Virus record (IMG/VR): IMGVR_UViG_3300025127_000151
Coordinates: 1 to 30,824 of that record
DNA from: a virus
Strand: one strand, 5' to 3'
DNA length: 30,824 bases
The notes beneath the pieces are model-generated. The model was not told where the DNA came from. It did no database searches and saw nothing but the letters and a program-made list of their open reading frames with translations. The translations under genes and the position numbers were made by a program. This document shows, one piece after another, positions 13,199-25,300 of this stretch. Numbering within the stretch: the stretch's first letter is position 1; every line of letters starts with the position of its first letter.

Positions 13199-13602
13199 TA
13201 CGTTTTTGCGAAGAACATCATTGTTACATAGTTATCATCTAGAGCACCAGAAGTACGATGAACCTTCATTCTAAAATCAGAGGGAGTGAATACTCCATCT
13301 TGTTGACAATACCGATTCTGAGTTGTTGTATTACCACTATCAGTTGCTCCATTTGCAGATGAACCCAAAACCACATATCCATTACCCTTGATCCCTAAAT
13401 TTTTTTCAAATACTGCTCGGAATAGACCAGAAGCCTCATCTACTAATGTAATAACATTGAATGATTCATTAATACAATTGTTTGTATTATTTGTTGAAAA
13501 AACACACCAAGCATCTGCAACACCTGCGTACAAATTCGAAAGTGTTACTGCAGTGCTAACACCTGCGCGATTTTGAAGTGTATCTACATTTAAAATACTC
13601 AT
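13198..13602 (-). CDS. Small tail protein of the MST-L-V family (134 aa)
   Basis: Starts MSILNVDTLQNRAGVSTAV and has the family's ADAWCVFSTNN strand, SFNVITLVDEASGLFRAVFE, and a final hydrophobic strand (NYVTMMFFAKT). The common outline of this family is a short N-terminal peptide, AWVxF, FNV, a strand before VxF, and a C-terminal VxVF strand. Similar proteins are found in tail regions of marine phages and are presumed structural. It overlaps the C1q-like gene downstream as TAATG. Confidence 0.65.
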   Translation of the reverse strand: MSILNVDTLQNRAGVSTAVTLSNLYAGVADAWCVFSTNNTNNCINESFNVITLVDEASGLFRAVFEKNLGIKGNGYVVLGSSANGATDSGNTTTQNRYCQQDGVFTPSDFRMKVHRTSGALDDNYVTMMFFAKT

Positions 13603-13614
13603 AATGATATTTAG

Positions 13615-14037
13615 TTAAGTAGGTTTATAAGTGATATAAGAACCTGTAGAGATACCTACCCATACACAACCATTATATGCATTATCTTCAGCAGTGCCTG
13701 AGTTTTGATTTGCTCTTGTACCAAATTGCATTGCAGTTTGTACACCATTATGAATTATCATGTGTGTAGAACCTGTATCAGAAGTTGCTGGATCATTCGC
13801 AGTCATACCAGAGAAAGAATAATATGCATTACGGAAAGGTTTTTCAAATGTCCATGTAACTTTACCCACAGCATCATCTGATCCGCTGACGACATTATAA
13901 TCATCTATTATTACGGGACTACCACTAGAAGAATCCCATCTTACCCAAGCCTTAACCCCACCTAAATTTAAAGCATCTATGGTCATCGTATTGATACCAG
14001 TGCTTGATTTTAGTGTATTAACTATTAAAGTGCTCAT
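13615..14037 (-). CDS. Small tail protein of the MST-L-V family (140 aa)
   Basis: Starts MSTLIVNTLKSSTGINTMTID, the clearest form of the shared N-terminal peptide, followed by VKAWVRWDSSSG, DYNVVSGSDDAVGKVTWTFE and the final strand GCVWVGISTG. All predicted secondary structure is beta. Start overlaps the upstream stop as TAATG. Presumed virion protein; the N-terminal peptide may dock it to a common partner. Confidence 0.67.
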   Translation of the reverse strand: MSTLIVNTLKSSTGINTMTIDALNLGGVKAWVRWDSSSGSPVIIDDYNVVSGSDDAVGKVTWTFEKPFRNAYYSFSGMTANDPATSDTGSTHMIIHNGVQTAMQFGTRANQNSGTAEDNAYNGCVWVGISTGSYITYKPT

Positions 14038-14474
14038 TAAAAACCTCCAAAAACAGCAACAGCAACATAATCTCGATCTGAAGTTGAATTTGTACCTGCA
14101 GAATTTATAGTTAAAACTCTAATATGAAAAGATGAAGTAGTTAAACCACTTGACCCATCAGGTTTCATATTCGGTTGAACCGTTATACAGGTGCCAGTGG
14201 TGGTTCCATCATTATTTCCTGGACCTGCCATACCCAAAATTATATATTTAGTATTTATAGCGTTGTTTTCAAATGTAAATGTAATTCTACCTGACTGTTC
14301 AAAAGTAGCAGCAATTATATTATGACTTTCATCAATATCATACTCATTAAGTGTGATACCATCATAATTCACCGTAGCCCAAGCAAAAGCTCTTTGATAA
14401 AATAAATCATCAGGAGTGCAAGTCATTCCAATCCCACTTTTACTTTCTAATAAATCTACTTGAAGTTTACTCAT
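14037..14474 (-). CDS. Small tail protein of the MST-L-V family (145 aa)
   Basis: Starts MSKLQVDLLESKSGIGM, then AFAWATVNYDGITLNEY, SHNIIAATFEQSGRITFTFE and the final YVAVAVFGGF. The DDGxGxxxxxF turn of its siblings is replaced by EQSGRITFTF. Contains three Cys, none in a recognisable motif. It is followed by the next paralogue with a TAATG overlap. Confidence 0.67.
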   Translation of the reverse strand: MSKLQVDLLESKSGIGMTCTPDDLFYQRAFAWATVNYDGITLNEYDIDESHNIIAATFEQSGRITFTFENNAINTKYIILGMAGPGNNDGTTTGTCITVQPNMKPDGSSGLTTSSFHIRVLTINSAGTNSTSDRDYVAVAVFGGF

Positions 14475-14475
14475 A

Positions 14476-14925
14476 TTACTGGATAATTAGATTTCCTGCC
14501 GATGCATAAGCGTTATCACCAATAACCGTTATAGTATGATATGTGCTATTTTCCTGTGCGGAAGTAGTTGTTCCATTTTGATTATTTCTCATGGCAATTC
14601 TTACTTCTGATGAGAAAGCATATTGTTGATTTCGGTTAACGTCATTATTCGCAAAAATTACAGGATGAACGATAACACCGTTAGCATTTGATGATCCAGC
14701 AACTGCAGGATTATTTATTCTTAGACCTGGTGTAAATGAAATAGTGTAGATAGCAGATCCATGTGCAGTTATTGATATTACACCATTACTGTTTAATATC
14801 GTGCCATCATCTGTAAAAGCAACCCAAGATGAAGCAAGTTTCCCTATCTCTGTGCCACCTGGACCTAAAATAAGTGGTGGATATTTAGTAATTGATTGAA
14901 CATTATTTACTTTAAGTGTGCTCAT
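14476..14925 (-). CDS. Small tail protein of the MST-L-V family (149 aa)
   Basis: Starts MSTLKVNNVQSITKYPPLI, then the family strand LASSWVAFTDDGTI and a central SAIYTISFTPGLRIN. The end departs from the family: after the STYHTITVIGD strand there is an extra NAYASAGNLIIQ. No Cys. One base separates it from the next gene. Presumed virion protein. Confidence 0.66.
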   Translation of the reverse strand: MSTLKVNNVQSITKYPPLILGPGGTEIGKLASSWVAFTDDGTILNSNGVISITAHGSAIYTISFTPGLRINNPAVAGSSNANGVIVHPVIFANNDVNRNQQYAFSSEVRIAMRNNQNGTTTSAQENSTYHTITVIGDNAYASAGNLIIQ

Positions 14926-14934
14926 ATTTCTTCC

Positions 14935-15348
14935 CTACTCATCACCGTATGCAAAGAATGTTACCATTAGTGGATCAGAATCTGCATTAGAACCAACTGT
15001 AGTTCGAATGAAGGCACGAGCCGTGGTTAAAGGTGGAGTTTCACCATTACCAGCGTTTATAATTACAGCAACTACATCGGTTGTATTACTCGCTGAACCT
15101 GCACAAGCATAACGATTTGATGGCATCGCAATTTTAAATTGAATCGTAAATTGTCCTGCCGCAGTATCCTCAATTGCAATAACATTAAATTGAGACATTA
15201 CCTCATACTGACCAACATCACCTAATTTTCTACCAAATGAAACCCAAGCACGACAAAATTTTCCCCGATCAATTCCATTCTGTGACTGCATAGTTGGAGG
15301 AGTAGCAGCAGTTGTGCTTTTAATTGCGCTTAAATTAATCGTACTCAT
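14935..15348 (-). CDS. Small tail protein of the MST-L-V family (137 aa)
   Basis: Starts MSTINLSAIKSTTAATPPTM, with CRAWVSFGRKL, SQFNVIAIEDTAAGQFTIQF and a final LMVTFFAYGDE. The block FNVIAIEDTAAGQFTI pairs closely with FNVITLVDEASGLFRAV of the 13198-13602 protein. Its start overlaps the previous stop as TAATG. Presumed virion protein. Confidence 0.67.
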   Translation of the reverse strand: MSTINLSAIKSTTAATPPTMQSQNGIDRGKFCRAWVSFGRKLGDVGQYEVMSQFNVIAIEDTAAGQFTIQFKIAMPSNRYACAGSASNTTDVVAVIINAGNGETPPLTTARAFIRTTVGSNADSDPLMVTFFAYGDE

Positions 15349-15848
15349 TAGTCTATCCTCTGAGGATTAATGTATCCTTGATCTGGATTTGCGAATACTA
15401 TAACTGAATTATATGTTGAATCTTGATCACCAACAATAGAACCATTAAAACCAGCACATCTTATTTTAACGAAAGTAGAATGAATTGTAGCAGAATGATC
15501 AGTGGTGCCATTTGATTCATCAATCATAAGTGACACTCGGTTAGTACCTGCCTGTGATGTCCCTGTCACAGCATAAAGAGATGATGTAGATATATTGTAA
15601 CCAGTTTCTAATGCATTTTGAAAATTAACTTTAAATTTTCCCACACCATCATCAGTAAATCCAACACAATTAAAATCATTATATACAGCGTTTCCACCAG
15701 CAGTGTCATTATTATTAAATGTTATCCAAGCACTTGCCAGATGTCCAACATTTTGTCCCGTGACATTCCGAAACACTGGGGGACGAGTTGTACCCAACCC
15801 CACAGTGCTCACGGTAGATACGGTAAGAGTTGAACTACTACTAATCAT
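15348..15848 (-). CDS. Small tail protein of the MST-L-V family (166 aa), first of the array
   Basis: The N-terminus is longer and Ser-rich (MISSSSTLTVSTVSTVG), but ASAWITFNNNDT, DFNCVGFTDDGVGKFKVNF and STYNSVIVFANPD match the family outline. It also has the GLGTTRPP segment before the first strand that recalls fibre connectors. First of nine small tail genes in transcription order and placed just after the assembly-like proteins. The extended end (QGYINPQRID) is unique to it. Confidence 0.66.
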   Translation of the reverse strand: MISSSSTLTVSTVSTVGLGTTRPPVFRNVTGQNVGHLASAWITFNNNDTAGGNAVYNDFNCVGFTDDGVGKFKVNFQNALETGYNISTSSLYAVTGTSQAGTNRVSLMIDESNGTTDHSATIHSTFVKIRCAGFNGSIVGDQDSTYNSVIVFANPDQGYINPQRID

Positions 15849-15851
15849 TTT

Positions 15852-16127
15852 TTATAGTGGGTTTGATCCTAATACATCTGTATCCCAACACGCTTTTAAC
15901 TGTGTTGTAATTCCAGCAACCGTTGTTTCAGTAATAACAAGTGAATCAACTGCTGCAGGAGCATCTCTTAATTTTTGTTTTTTCTCAACAATCGCTGTAG
16001 TTGCTGATCCAACCTCTTGCGCTCTCTGATATTCTACATCCAAGGCGGCAAGTAGTGGTGCTCTAACAGCACGAATTTTATCTTTATGTATTGCTATCGC
16101 TGTTGTTGTATTAATTCCAATCGGCAT
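15852..16127 (-). CDS. Tail fibre assembly-like protein, C-terminal-type part (91 aa)
   Basis: From Met at 16127 the product shows AIAIHKDKIRAVRAPLLAALDVEYQRAQEVG, then IVEKKQKLRDAP and a Trp near the end. This pattern is the helical C-terminal domain of small phage tail assembly proteins found beside tail fibre genes. A start at 16193 is open but would overlap the upstream gene; GGAGAG lies seven bases before the chosen ATG. In many phages this part is fused to a domain like that of the 16129-16332 gene. Here they are two adjacent genes one base apart. A chaperone role for the giant fibre is inferred. Confidence 0.65.
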   Translation of the reverse strand: MPIGINTTTAIAIHKDKIRAVRAPLLAALDVEYQRAQEVGSATTAIVEKKQKLRDAPAAVDSLVITETTVAGITTQLKACWDTDVLGSNPL

Positions 16128-16128
16128 T

Positions 16129-16332
16129 TTAACTCTCCACGTAAGTCCAAGCGTCTCTGTATGTACGATCTGATGGTATCTCAGATACGTCAACAGTTTG
16201 ACGTGATTTTCCAGTTGGAACTACTCTTGCTTCAATTTCTGCAAGAGATAATGATGTGTTTGGCGAAGGAACTACGATGCTCACTCCACCCTCATCATTT
16301 GGATAAATTATTCTTTTAGTAGTATCAGCCAT
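16129..16332 (-). CDS. Tail fibre assembly-like protein, N-terminal-type part (67 aa)
   Basis: The product has KRIIYPNDEGGVSIVVPSP near the start and SEIPSDRTYRDAWTY near the end, the hallmark of the N-terminal domain of small tail assembly proteins (typical IPSDRTFRNAW). It stops just where the helical domain of the next gene begins. A TATAAATA late motif lies 21 bases upstream. It follows the giant fibre gene, the usual place of a fibre chaperone. Confidence 0.68.
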   Translation of the reverse strand: MADTTKRIIYPNDEGGVSIVVPSPNTSLSLAEIEARVVPTGKSRQTVDVSEIPSDRTYRDAWTYVES

Positions 16333-16352
16333 AGATTTCTATAGTCTTGGTT

Positions 16353-16360
16353 TATTTATA
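16353..16360 (-). promoter_or_regulatory. T4-like late promoter motif between the giant fibre and its assembly genes
   Basis: TATAAATA on the minus strand in the 35-base gap after the giant gene, 21 bases before the 16332 start. This is the right place for a late promoter driving the assembly-like and small tail genes. Confidence 0.65.
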
Positions 16361-16367
16361 TTATATA

Positions 16368-19300
16368 TCAAACAACGGTAAATGTCGACCCATCACCAAT
16401 AGTGAGGGTAACACCGGTGTTTATGGTATACGGACCGTACACACCGCCATTGACTGCAGCACCTCCATCAGCAGGGAATGACTCACTCGTATCAAGTGCT
16501 GTTGGGTTCTGGAAGAAGCGAGATGCATGAACTGAACCCTCAACATGAAGTTCTGCTCTAGGTGATGTTATATTTGAGGAAATACCAACTTTGAAAGAAC
16601 TATTACCCGTGATCCAACGATCTGTTCCATTACCAATGACAAGTTGGCAACTACCAGTTGCTGATGCTAATTCTACATTATAACCAATCGCAACGTTTGC
16701 ATCTCCTGTTGTATTTGTATTACCCGCACAGAATCCTAAAAATGTGTTTTTACTACCGTCATTAAGTAAACCAGCCTGTGCTCCTACAAAAACATTATCA
16801 CATCCAGCAGCACCACTGCCCTTTCCAGCACATGTACCTATAACGACGTTGCAAGCTGAATTACTAGCCATGAGCAGAGCCGCCTCGTATCCCATAACAA
16901 CGTTATAATGTCCAGTTGTAACACTTAAAAGAGATCGTGTTCCAATAGAAACTGAACATGCTCCAGTTTGAATCTGTCCACCTGCATTATCACCAACAAA
17001 AACATTACAGGTAGCACTTGTTATACATTTTCCAGAATTACATCCAATCGCAATATTATTAGAACCAGTGGTGGTGCTACAATCACCGAGTGCATTAGAT
17101 CCAATCGCAATATTCTCAGTACCAGAACTTATTTTACCTGCCTTTCGACCTATCGCAATATTACATGAACCACTTGTTACTTCTTTACCAGCACACTTTC
17201 CAATTGCTATGTTAGTAGCTCCTGCACAAACACCACAAAGAGCTGAATCACCTAATGCAACATTATCACTTCCAGTGACATACCCCTGACCACCCATTGC
17301 CCTAGTGCCAATTGCAGTGTTGCAATTTCCTGTGGTGTTACAAACACCAGTATAATGTCCCAAGAATGTATTTTTACTACCACTTGTTATATTAATTCCT
17401 GAACAATCACCTATAGTAGTGTTATATCCACCAGTAGAATTACCTTGAGAAACACTTTTTCCTCCTGCAGGATTACCAATAGCAACGTTTCTAACACCTG
17501 AGGTAATACATCTTCCAGCATATCTTCCTATGAGTACATTACAACCAGATGTTGTTTCTTTTCCTGCTCCTTGTCCAATCATGACATTGAAACTACCACT
17601 TGCATTAGATGATCCTGCAAAACATCCAAGTATTACATTATTATCACCTGCATTTATTTCACAACCAGATGCTTTTCCAATCATAATGTTGAAGCAAGTG
17701 TCAGAGTCTTTCGCTGCACCAGCATCAGTTCCTGCAACTAAGTTCTCTTGATCGTCTGGTGAGAATCCAGCAAGTCCACTTAAATTAGAACCATCACCAT
17801 AAAGTTGATAGGCAGATACAATACCGACTGATAACTTACTTGTAAGTCCAGCTCCAACTGCATCATCAGGTTTTGTGGTGTCAATACCAACATTAACACA
17901 ACCCCCATTACAGCAACCAACTAAGAAAAATATTTCAGGACCAGATCCTGATAGACCACCAGCACCTATTGCTAATTGATCTGAACCATCTAAAACAGGA
18001 GCATTTATATTACATCCAATTACAATATTACGTTGTCCATCGGTTTGATCATGACCTGCTCCACATCCAACGTAAACATTAAAGCAGTGTGAACTAGAGG
18101 TGGAAGTACATCCTGCCATGTGACCAATAAATGTATTCGAATTACCACCACAATTCTTTTGACCAGCATATACACCTAGGAAAACATTATTTTGACCAGA
18201 GGTATTATTACATCCCGCGTCAGGACCTACAAATACATTATTAAATCCAGTGTTCTTTGCATTAGCACCTTTTCCTGCTCTATGACCTATGAACACACCT
18301 GCACTACTTGGTGATGCACAACATCCTGCTTCATTACCTATGAAAACGTTGTTAGAACAAGCACATAACCGATGACCTGCACAATTTCCTAACGCAATAT
18401 TATTACTTCCAGTTGATGAATATCGACCTGCGTATTTACCAATAAAAACGTTACAACCACCAGTGGTCACAACTCTACCAGCACCAAAACCCATCATGAC
18501 GTTTGCAGGACCAGTGCAAACTGAACATCCAGCTACAAATCCAAGAGCCACATTATTACTACCAGATGTTATTTTTGTACCAGCATAGAATCCCAAGAAG
18601 ACATTTCGAGAAGCATCAAGTCCCTCACATCCTGCATTTGAACCAATGTATATGTTTTGTTCTCCACTCGTGGTTTTCTTACCTGCACAGGCACCTAAGA
18701 AAACGTTAAAGCAACCATTAGTTCCATTAAGATCACATCCAGAACAGGTGTTAGATGCCATTAAGTTTAGGTCAGCATCGGCACTAAATCCACCAGCACT
18801 AAGACCAGTTAAGTTTGATCCATCACCATAGAATGCTGTTGCACTTACAATACCAGTGGCACCGTATACAGTCGCAATACCAGCAAGAGTTGTATTAAAT
18901 GAACTGTCACCAGTTATCCAACGATTTGTTCCACATCCAATTGCAAATGTAGTAGATGTGCTTGAGGATGCCACATCCATCTGAGATCCAATGAGAATAT
19001 TACAATCCCCAGTGGTCAATGTATGTGCAAGATTATCACCGATTATGATGTTTCTAACACCTGAAGTTACAGCACAACCAGCTTTATATCCAATATGTAT
19101 GGCACATGTCGCATCTGTGGTATCATTACCAGCGTACGCACCCACGAAGACACCACCTGTTTTTGTTCCACCACCATGTCCTGCTCTAAATCCAATTGCA
19201 GTGACCTGATTACCCTCAGAATTATGACCTGAAGCACATCCTATGAATACAGATTGAGAAGAACTATCAGTATATTTTCCTGCTCCACCACCTAAGAATG

Positions 19301-22300
19301 TATTACCAGCACCATCAGTAAGTTTTGGACCAGCATCCATACCCATGATAACATTACAACCACCTGATGTTAGTTTACAACCTGCTTTACACCCAATAGC
19401 AATATTAAAATCACCAGTCACCGTGCCACAATGCATAGCGTAAGCACCAAGTGCGATATTATGAGTTCCAGTTGATAACCTTGAACCAGCCAACTTACCT
19501 ATCAAAGTATTACATTCACCAGAAGACATACAGAAACCTGCATAGGATCCTATAGCAGTATTACTGCGACCAGTATTAGATGATGCGGTAGTACCACCCT
19601 TAAGTGCATTGTGTCCAATTGCAACACTATTTTCAGTGGTGCACATGTCTTTTCCAGCATAATTACCTATAAAGGCATTATTATAACCAGTTGTATTATC
19701 CTTTCCTGCATAAAGACCAATGAATGTATTTCTTGCTGCTGTAGTATTCTCACCTGCTCCAGGACCAATAAATACTTGCTTACCAAAACAACTAGTTAAA
19801 CTTTTACCCGCATTATCTCCTATGATAACATTTAAAAATGCTGAAGTCATAGAACAACCTGCATTGAAACCAATCGCAATATTTTTATCACCCTCATTCA
19901 ACGCTGCACCAGCATTACAACCAAGTAGTATGTTGCAACAAGTATCAGAATCAATTGCTGCACCAGCACCAGTACCAGCAACTAAGTTTCCTTGAGAGTC
20001 TTGTGAGAATCCACCACCACCAGAGATACCAGTTAAGTTTGATCCATCACCATAAAGTTGATAGGCAGATAGAATACCAACACTTAACTTAGCAGTGTTA
20101 CCAGCACCAACTGGAGCATTTGGATTTGTGGTTCCAATACCAACATTGAAGTCAGAGTTACCAGTTATCCAACGATCTGTTCCATTACCAATTGCAAGTT
20201 GCAAATTATCATTTGCTGATGGTAGTTCTACATCATAACCTATTGCAATATTACAACATCCAGTTGTATTTGTATTACCAGCTTGTGAACCAAGGAAAGT
20301 ATTTTTACCACCAGTGATATTACAACATCCAGTACGATTACCAATGAAAGTATTGTGGGATGCATTATTACAAGCTGGTGTATTTGTTCCTATACCTGAA
20401 CAAGAACCAAGATATACGTTATAACTACCAAATTTTACAAAATTACCAGCATGCTTTCCTATTACAGTATTGGCATCACCTTGTGACCAATGCCTAGCAG
20501 TACAATCACCCATGAAGATATTGAAGTCGGCACTACAACCAAATTGTCCTAGACATCTTCCAACTAAATTTCCAATTCCAATATTTTTATTACCAACACT
20601 ACAGCAAGAACCACCTGCATTTACACCGATATAGACATTTCGATCACCAGTATCTATTCCACATCCAGCTTGACAACCAATTAAAATATTACGATCACCA
20701 GAAAGAGAAAACTTGCAACCAGCATTATAACCTATCGCAATGTTAAATGTAGCATTAGCGTCTGACGCTGCACCAGCGTTAGTTCCAGCATATAAGTTTT
20801 CTTGTGCGTCTGGTGAGAATCCACCACCAGAGATACCAGTTAAGTTTGATCCATCACCATAAAGTTTATAGGCAGACACAATACCAACAGATAACTTAGT
20901 TGTAAGTCCAGCTCCAACTACATTATCAGGATTTGTTGTTCCGATACCAACATGAGCACAACCACCACTACAACATCCATAGATCCAATAAATCTCATTT
21001 AGTCCTCCAAATGTGCCATACCCACCAGTAAATGCTATCTGATCAGAAGTGGATGATCTTGGAAGATATGCACCACAACCAATCGCAATATTTCTTTGCC
21101 CTGTGACTTGTTTCTTTCCTGCACCACATCCAATATAAGTATTGTAACAATGACTATTATCAGTAGAACAAGCACCAGCAGCTCTACCTACGAATGTGTT
21201 TGCATCACCACCTCTATTTTCTCTTCCTGAGTAATCTCCTACAAAAACATTATCATCTCCGTTAGTATTGCAACATCCTGCACGAGCACCTAAGAAGGTA
21301 TTTCTACCTCCTGATGATCCACTTGAACTACCTTTACCTGCTCTGTATCCCATAGCAATATTGTATTGCGCAGTTATTTGTCTACATAATGCCTCAAAAC
21401 CAAATGCAGCATTATTAATTCCCGAACCATTATGTTTTCCTGCATCAGTTCCAACAAAAGCATTGCAACTCCCGCTACACAAACAAAGTCCTGCATTACA
21501 TCCAATCGCAATATTGTCAGTACCAGTAACAACACCACAACCCAGTGCATTAAGACCTAAAGCAATATTTTTACTACCTGTTGATAAACAATATCCTGCA
21601 CATTCACCTATGATGATATTTTCATCACCAGAAGTAATTTTATTACCAGCCTGCCTTCCTATAATTACATTAGAATCACCAGTAAAATCTGCACCGCCAT
21701 TACTTGCAACTCTATCACCCAATAATATGTTATTAACACCAGTGGATAAACAAGCACCTCCCGAATACCCACCAAGAACAATGTTACAACTACCAGATGT
21801 TAAAGATACTGCACCATTTTTACCAAATACAAAATTATAACTACCCGTTGTTGCTGCATTTGCTGCTACATTATTACCTATGAAAGCATTATGATTACCA
21901 CTGGTTAGTTTAAGAGCTGCTTGACAACCTATTGCGATATTATTTCCACCCGTAACATCGCATGACCCCATAGATAACTTACCAAATGCAATGTTATAAT
22001 TACCACTAGTGCTCTTACAACCTGCACATTTACCTATGAAAACATTATCATCACCTGCATTTAATGACATACCAGCATTACAACCCAGTAATACATTGAA
22101 ACAAGTATCAGAATCAATTGCTGCACCAGCACCACCACCAGCAACTAAGTTTCCTGTAGAGTCTTGTGAGAATCCACCTAATGAACTACCATCTGCCTTG
22201 GCAAAGTTTGCTGCGGTGACAATTCCAGTTACATGCACATTACCAGTTGCATTGTAGAAAGTTGCAATACCAGCAATCGTTGATTCTATCTTATTAAATC

Positions 22301-25300
22301 CTACACATTGACCAGAAATATAATCAAGACATGCAAGACCTATTGCTAATCTACCACTATCTGATCCTGACCAGCACATTCCTGCACATTTTCCGATCGC
22401 GATATTTGTTGAACCTGTCGTGGTGCATTTACCAGCATACTGTCCAAGGAATAAATTACATCCACCTTCTGTGAGTGCACCTGCTGCTGAGTTTCCAAAC
22501 ACCATATTATGGGTACCACTCGTTATATTAAACGCTGGCATGTCTCCGACGAGAGTATTATTTGCACCACTTGTAAGTGATCTACCCGCATATCTTCCTA
22601 AGAATACGTTTCTACCACCAGGTTCGGTTCCTGAACCTCCAGCAGCACAATGACCAATGAAGATATTATCACAACAACCATCTGTTATACCTAATCCTAC
22701 ATTTTTTCCTATAAATATACTTCTATTTGATGTTAATACACCACCACCTGCACAACAACCGATAAATATACCATCATCAACTTCCTCTTGATCAGAAAAA
22801 CCACCCTTTAACGCTTCATAACCAATTGCGATAGTCGCTGTTCCTCTACAGAATAATCTACCTGCCTCAGATCCCATGAATATATTACCACTAAATGATC
22901 TATTACATTCACCTGCCTTCTTACCAATCATTATATTATTATCAACGTTTAATATTGATGATCCAGCACAGAAACCAAACAAAAGATTATAGTTACCAGA
23001 TGTGATTGCCTTTCCTGCACCCACACCGATAGCAAAATTTCGATCACCTGAATTTAGTGCTTTAAGTGCATCATTACCTATACCAATGTTAAAGCATGTA
23101 TCAGCATCGGAAGCTGCACCAGCATCAGTACCAGCATATAAGTTTTCTTGTGCGTCTGGTGAGAATCCACCAGCACTAATACCAGTTAAACAAGAACCAT
23201 CACCGCAGAACTTATGGGCAATGACACAACTGGTTGTGCCAGAGGTCATTGTGACTCCAACACCGGCTAAACATACGTTATAAGAACTATCACCAATAAT
23301 CCAACGATTTGTACCACAACCAATTGCTAATTGTGTATCACCAGTGGCAGATGCAAGTTGAACACATTGACCAATTGCAATATTACTATCACCACTTGTA
23401 ATAGTGCAACCAGCACGATGACTCAAAAATACGTTACCAGTTCCTGATGTTATACATTTTCCTGATTCTTTTCCGATAAAAATATTAGCACCACCAGAAG
23501 TAATACACCTTCCTGAATATGAACCAATTGCAATATTACCACCACCAGTATTACTTGTTGTGGTTGATGAACCTACTAATGCACGGTTTCCCAAAGCAAT
23601 ACTACCATCTGGAGTGATCATACAAGATAGTGCTCTCTCTCCAATAGCAATGCTATGACTATTATTGCAATTCATCTTCGCAGCATAATTTCCAGCAAAG
23701 AAATTATGAGTTCCAGTGCATGTATTCTGACCAGCTTTTCTACCAAATGCTATATTACATCCTAGACCTTTCATCGATTCTAGAGATCCACAACCGATGG
23801 CAACACTGAAGCACCCTGTTTCTGCACTTGCACCAGCACCCCTACCAATGAAAACATTAGCGAGAGCAGAACTTGTTGTTAAACATCTACCTGCATAACA
23901 TCCAATTAATACGTTTTGAGTTCCAGATGTAAGGTCACGACCAGATTTGAATCCAAATGCAATATTATAGTTACCAGTAATAATGCCGCTACCCATCGCA
24001 CATCGACCAATCGCAAGGTTTGTATTTCCAGAGGTCAGATTTTTTCCTGTGCAATGTCCTAACATTATATTACAATTAGCTGAAGTAGCTGTCTTTGCCG
24101 CATACTGACCCAAGAAGATATTATCATGTCCAGTTAATACACCAGTTGCAACTACCTTTCTACCAATAATAACGTTACAATTTCCTGTTGAAAGACAATC
24201 AGCATTACAAGCACCAATAACAGTATTACAACATCCAGAAGTAATACGACGTGCATTTTGTTGACCAATAAATACGTTCTGCTCACCTGTTACATCATTT
24301 ACAGTAGCATTTTCAAAACCTATAGCGACATTATAATCAGAACCTGTTGCATCTTCTAAATTTCCAGTACCCATGGCAACATTTCTTTTACCAGTTGTCA
24401 TTTGGAAACCAGAACCAGTACCCATTAAAATATTTGAAGATCCTGATGTTAGACAAAGACCTGACATTCTACCAAATGCAATGTTATAGTTTCCAGAGGC
24501 ATTCACACCAATATAACATCCCATGAATATATTTCCTACAGCACCATTTAAGTTATATCCTGAACAGAATCCCATCACAATGTTCTTATCTGTTCCAACT
24601 CCTGCAGTGACACCTGAACCAAATCCGGCAAATAAGTTACATCTTGAGTCTGCTGAGAATCCAGGAAGATTAGATAAGCAAGAACCATCACCACAGAATT
24701 TAGTAGCACTTACGATACCAGTAGCACTGTATACAGTTGCAATACCAGCAAGAGTTGTATTGAATGAACTGTCACCAGCAACCCAACGACTTGCTCCACA
24801 ACCGATTGCTAATTGGTCATCACCTGAAGCACTTGGTAAACAAACATCTCTACCAAGTGCAATATTACGACCACCAGTTGTGTTTGATCGACCAGCACCA
24901 CATCCAAGGAATAAATTATGACTTCCACTCTCGTTTATTTTTCCAGCACAAGATCCAAGAGCAATATTATGATTTCCTGTATTTTGATTAAGAGTGACTT
25001 CACCCATTCCAATATTATTATTACCTGAAACCGTACAACAACCAGTTAACGTTCCCATAAATATATTATCACTACCAGTTGTCATATTGCGACCTGTCAA
25101 TTTACCCAAGAGGATGTTAGCATCTCCACAAGTCATATTCCTACCAGCACAATTACCTAACATTATGTTAAAATGTGCTCCTGTTCCAAATGTCAAGTCA
25201 AGATTACATCCAGCACAAGTGCCAAGCGTGAATATATTACACTTTGCGTCTACCTTGGTTCCAACACTAATAGCAATAGTTGCGATTCCTGCTGCACCAC

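Noticed and set aside
16600-25250. Regularly spaced similar short units that might suggest a CRISPR array.
   Set aside because: Units are diverged, in frame with a protein repeat, vary in length and have no spacer pattern.
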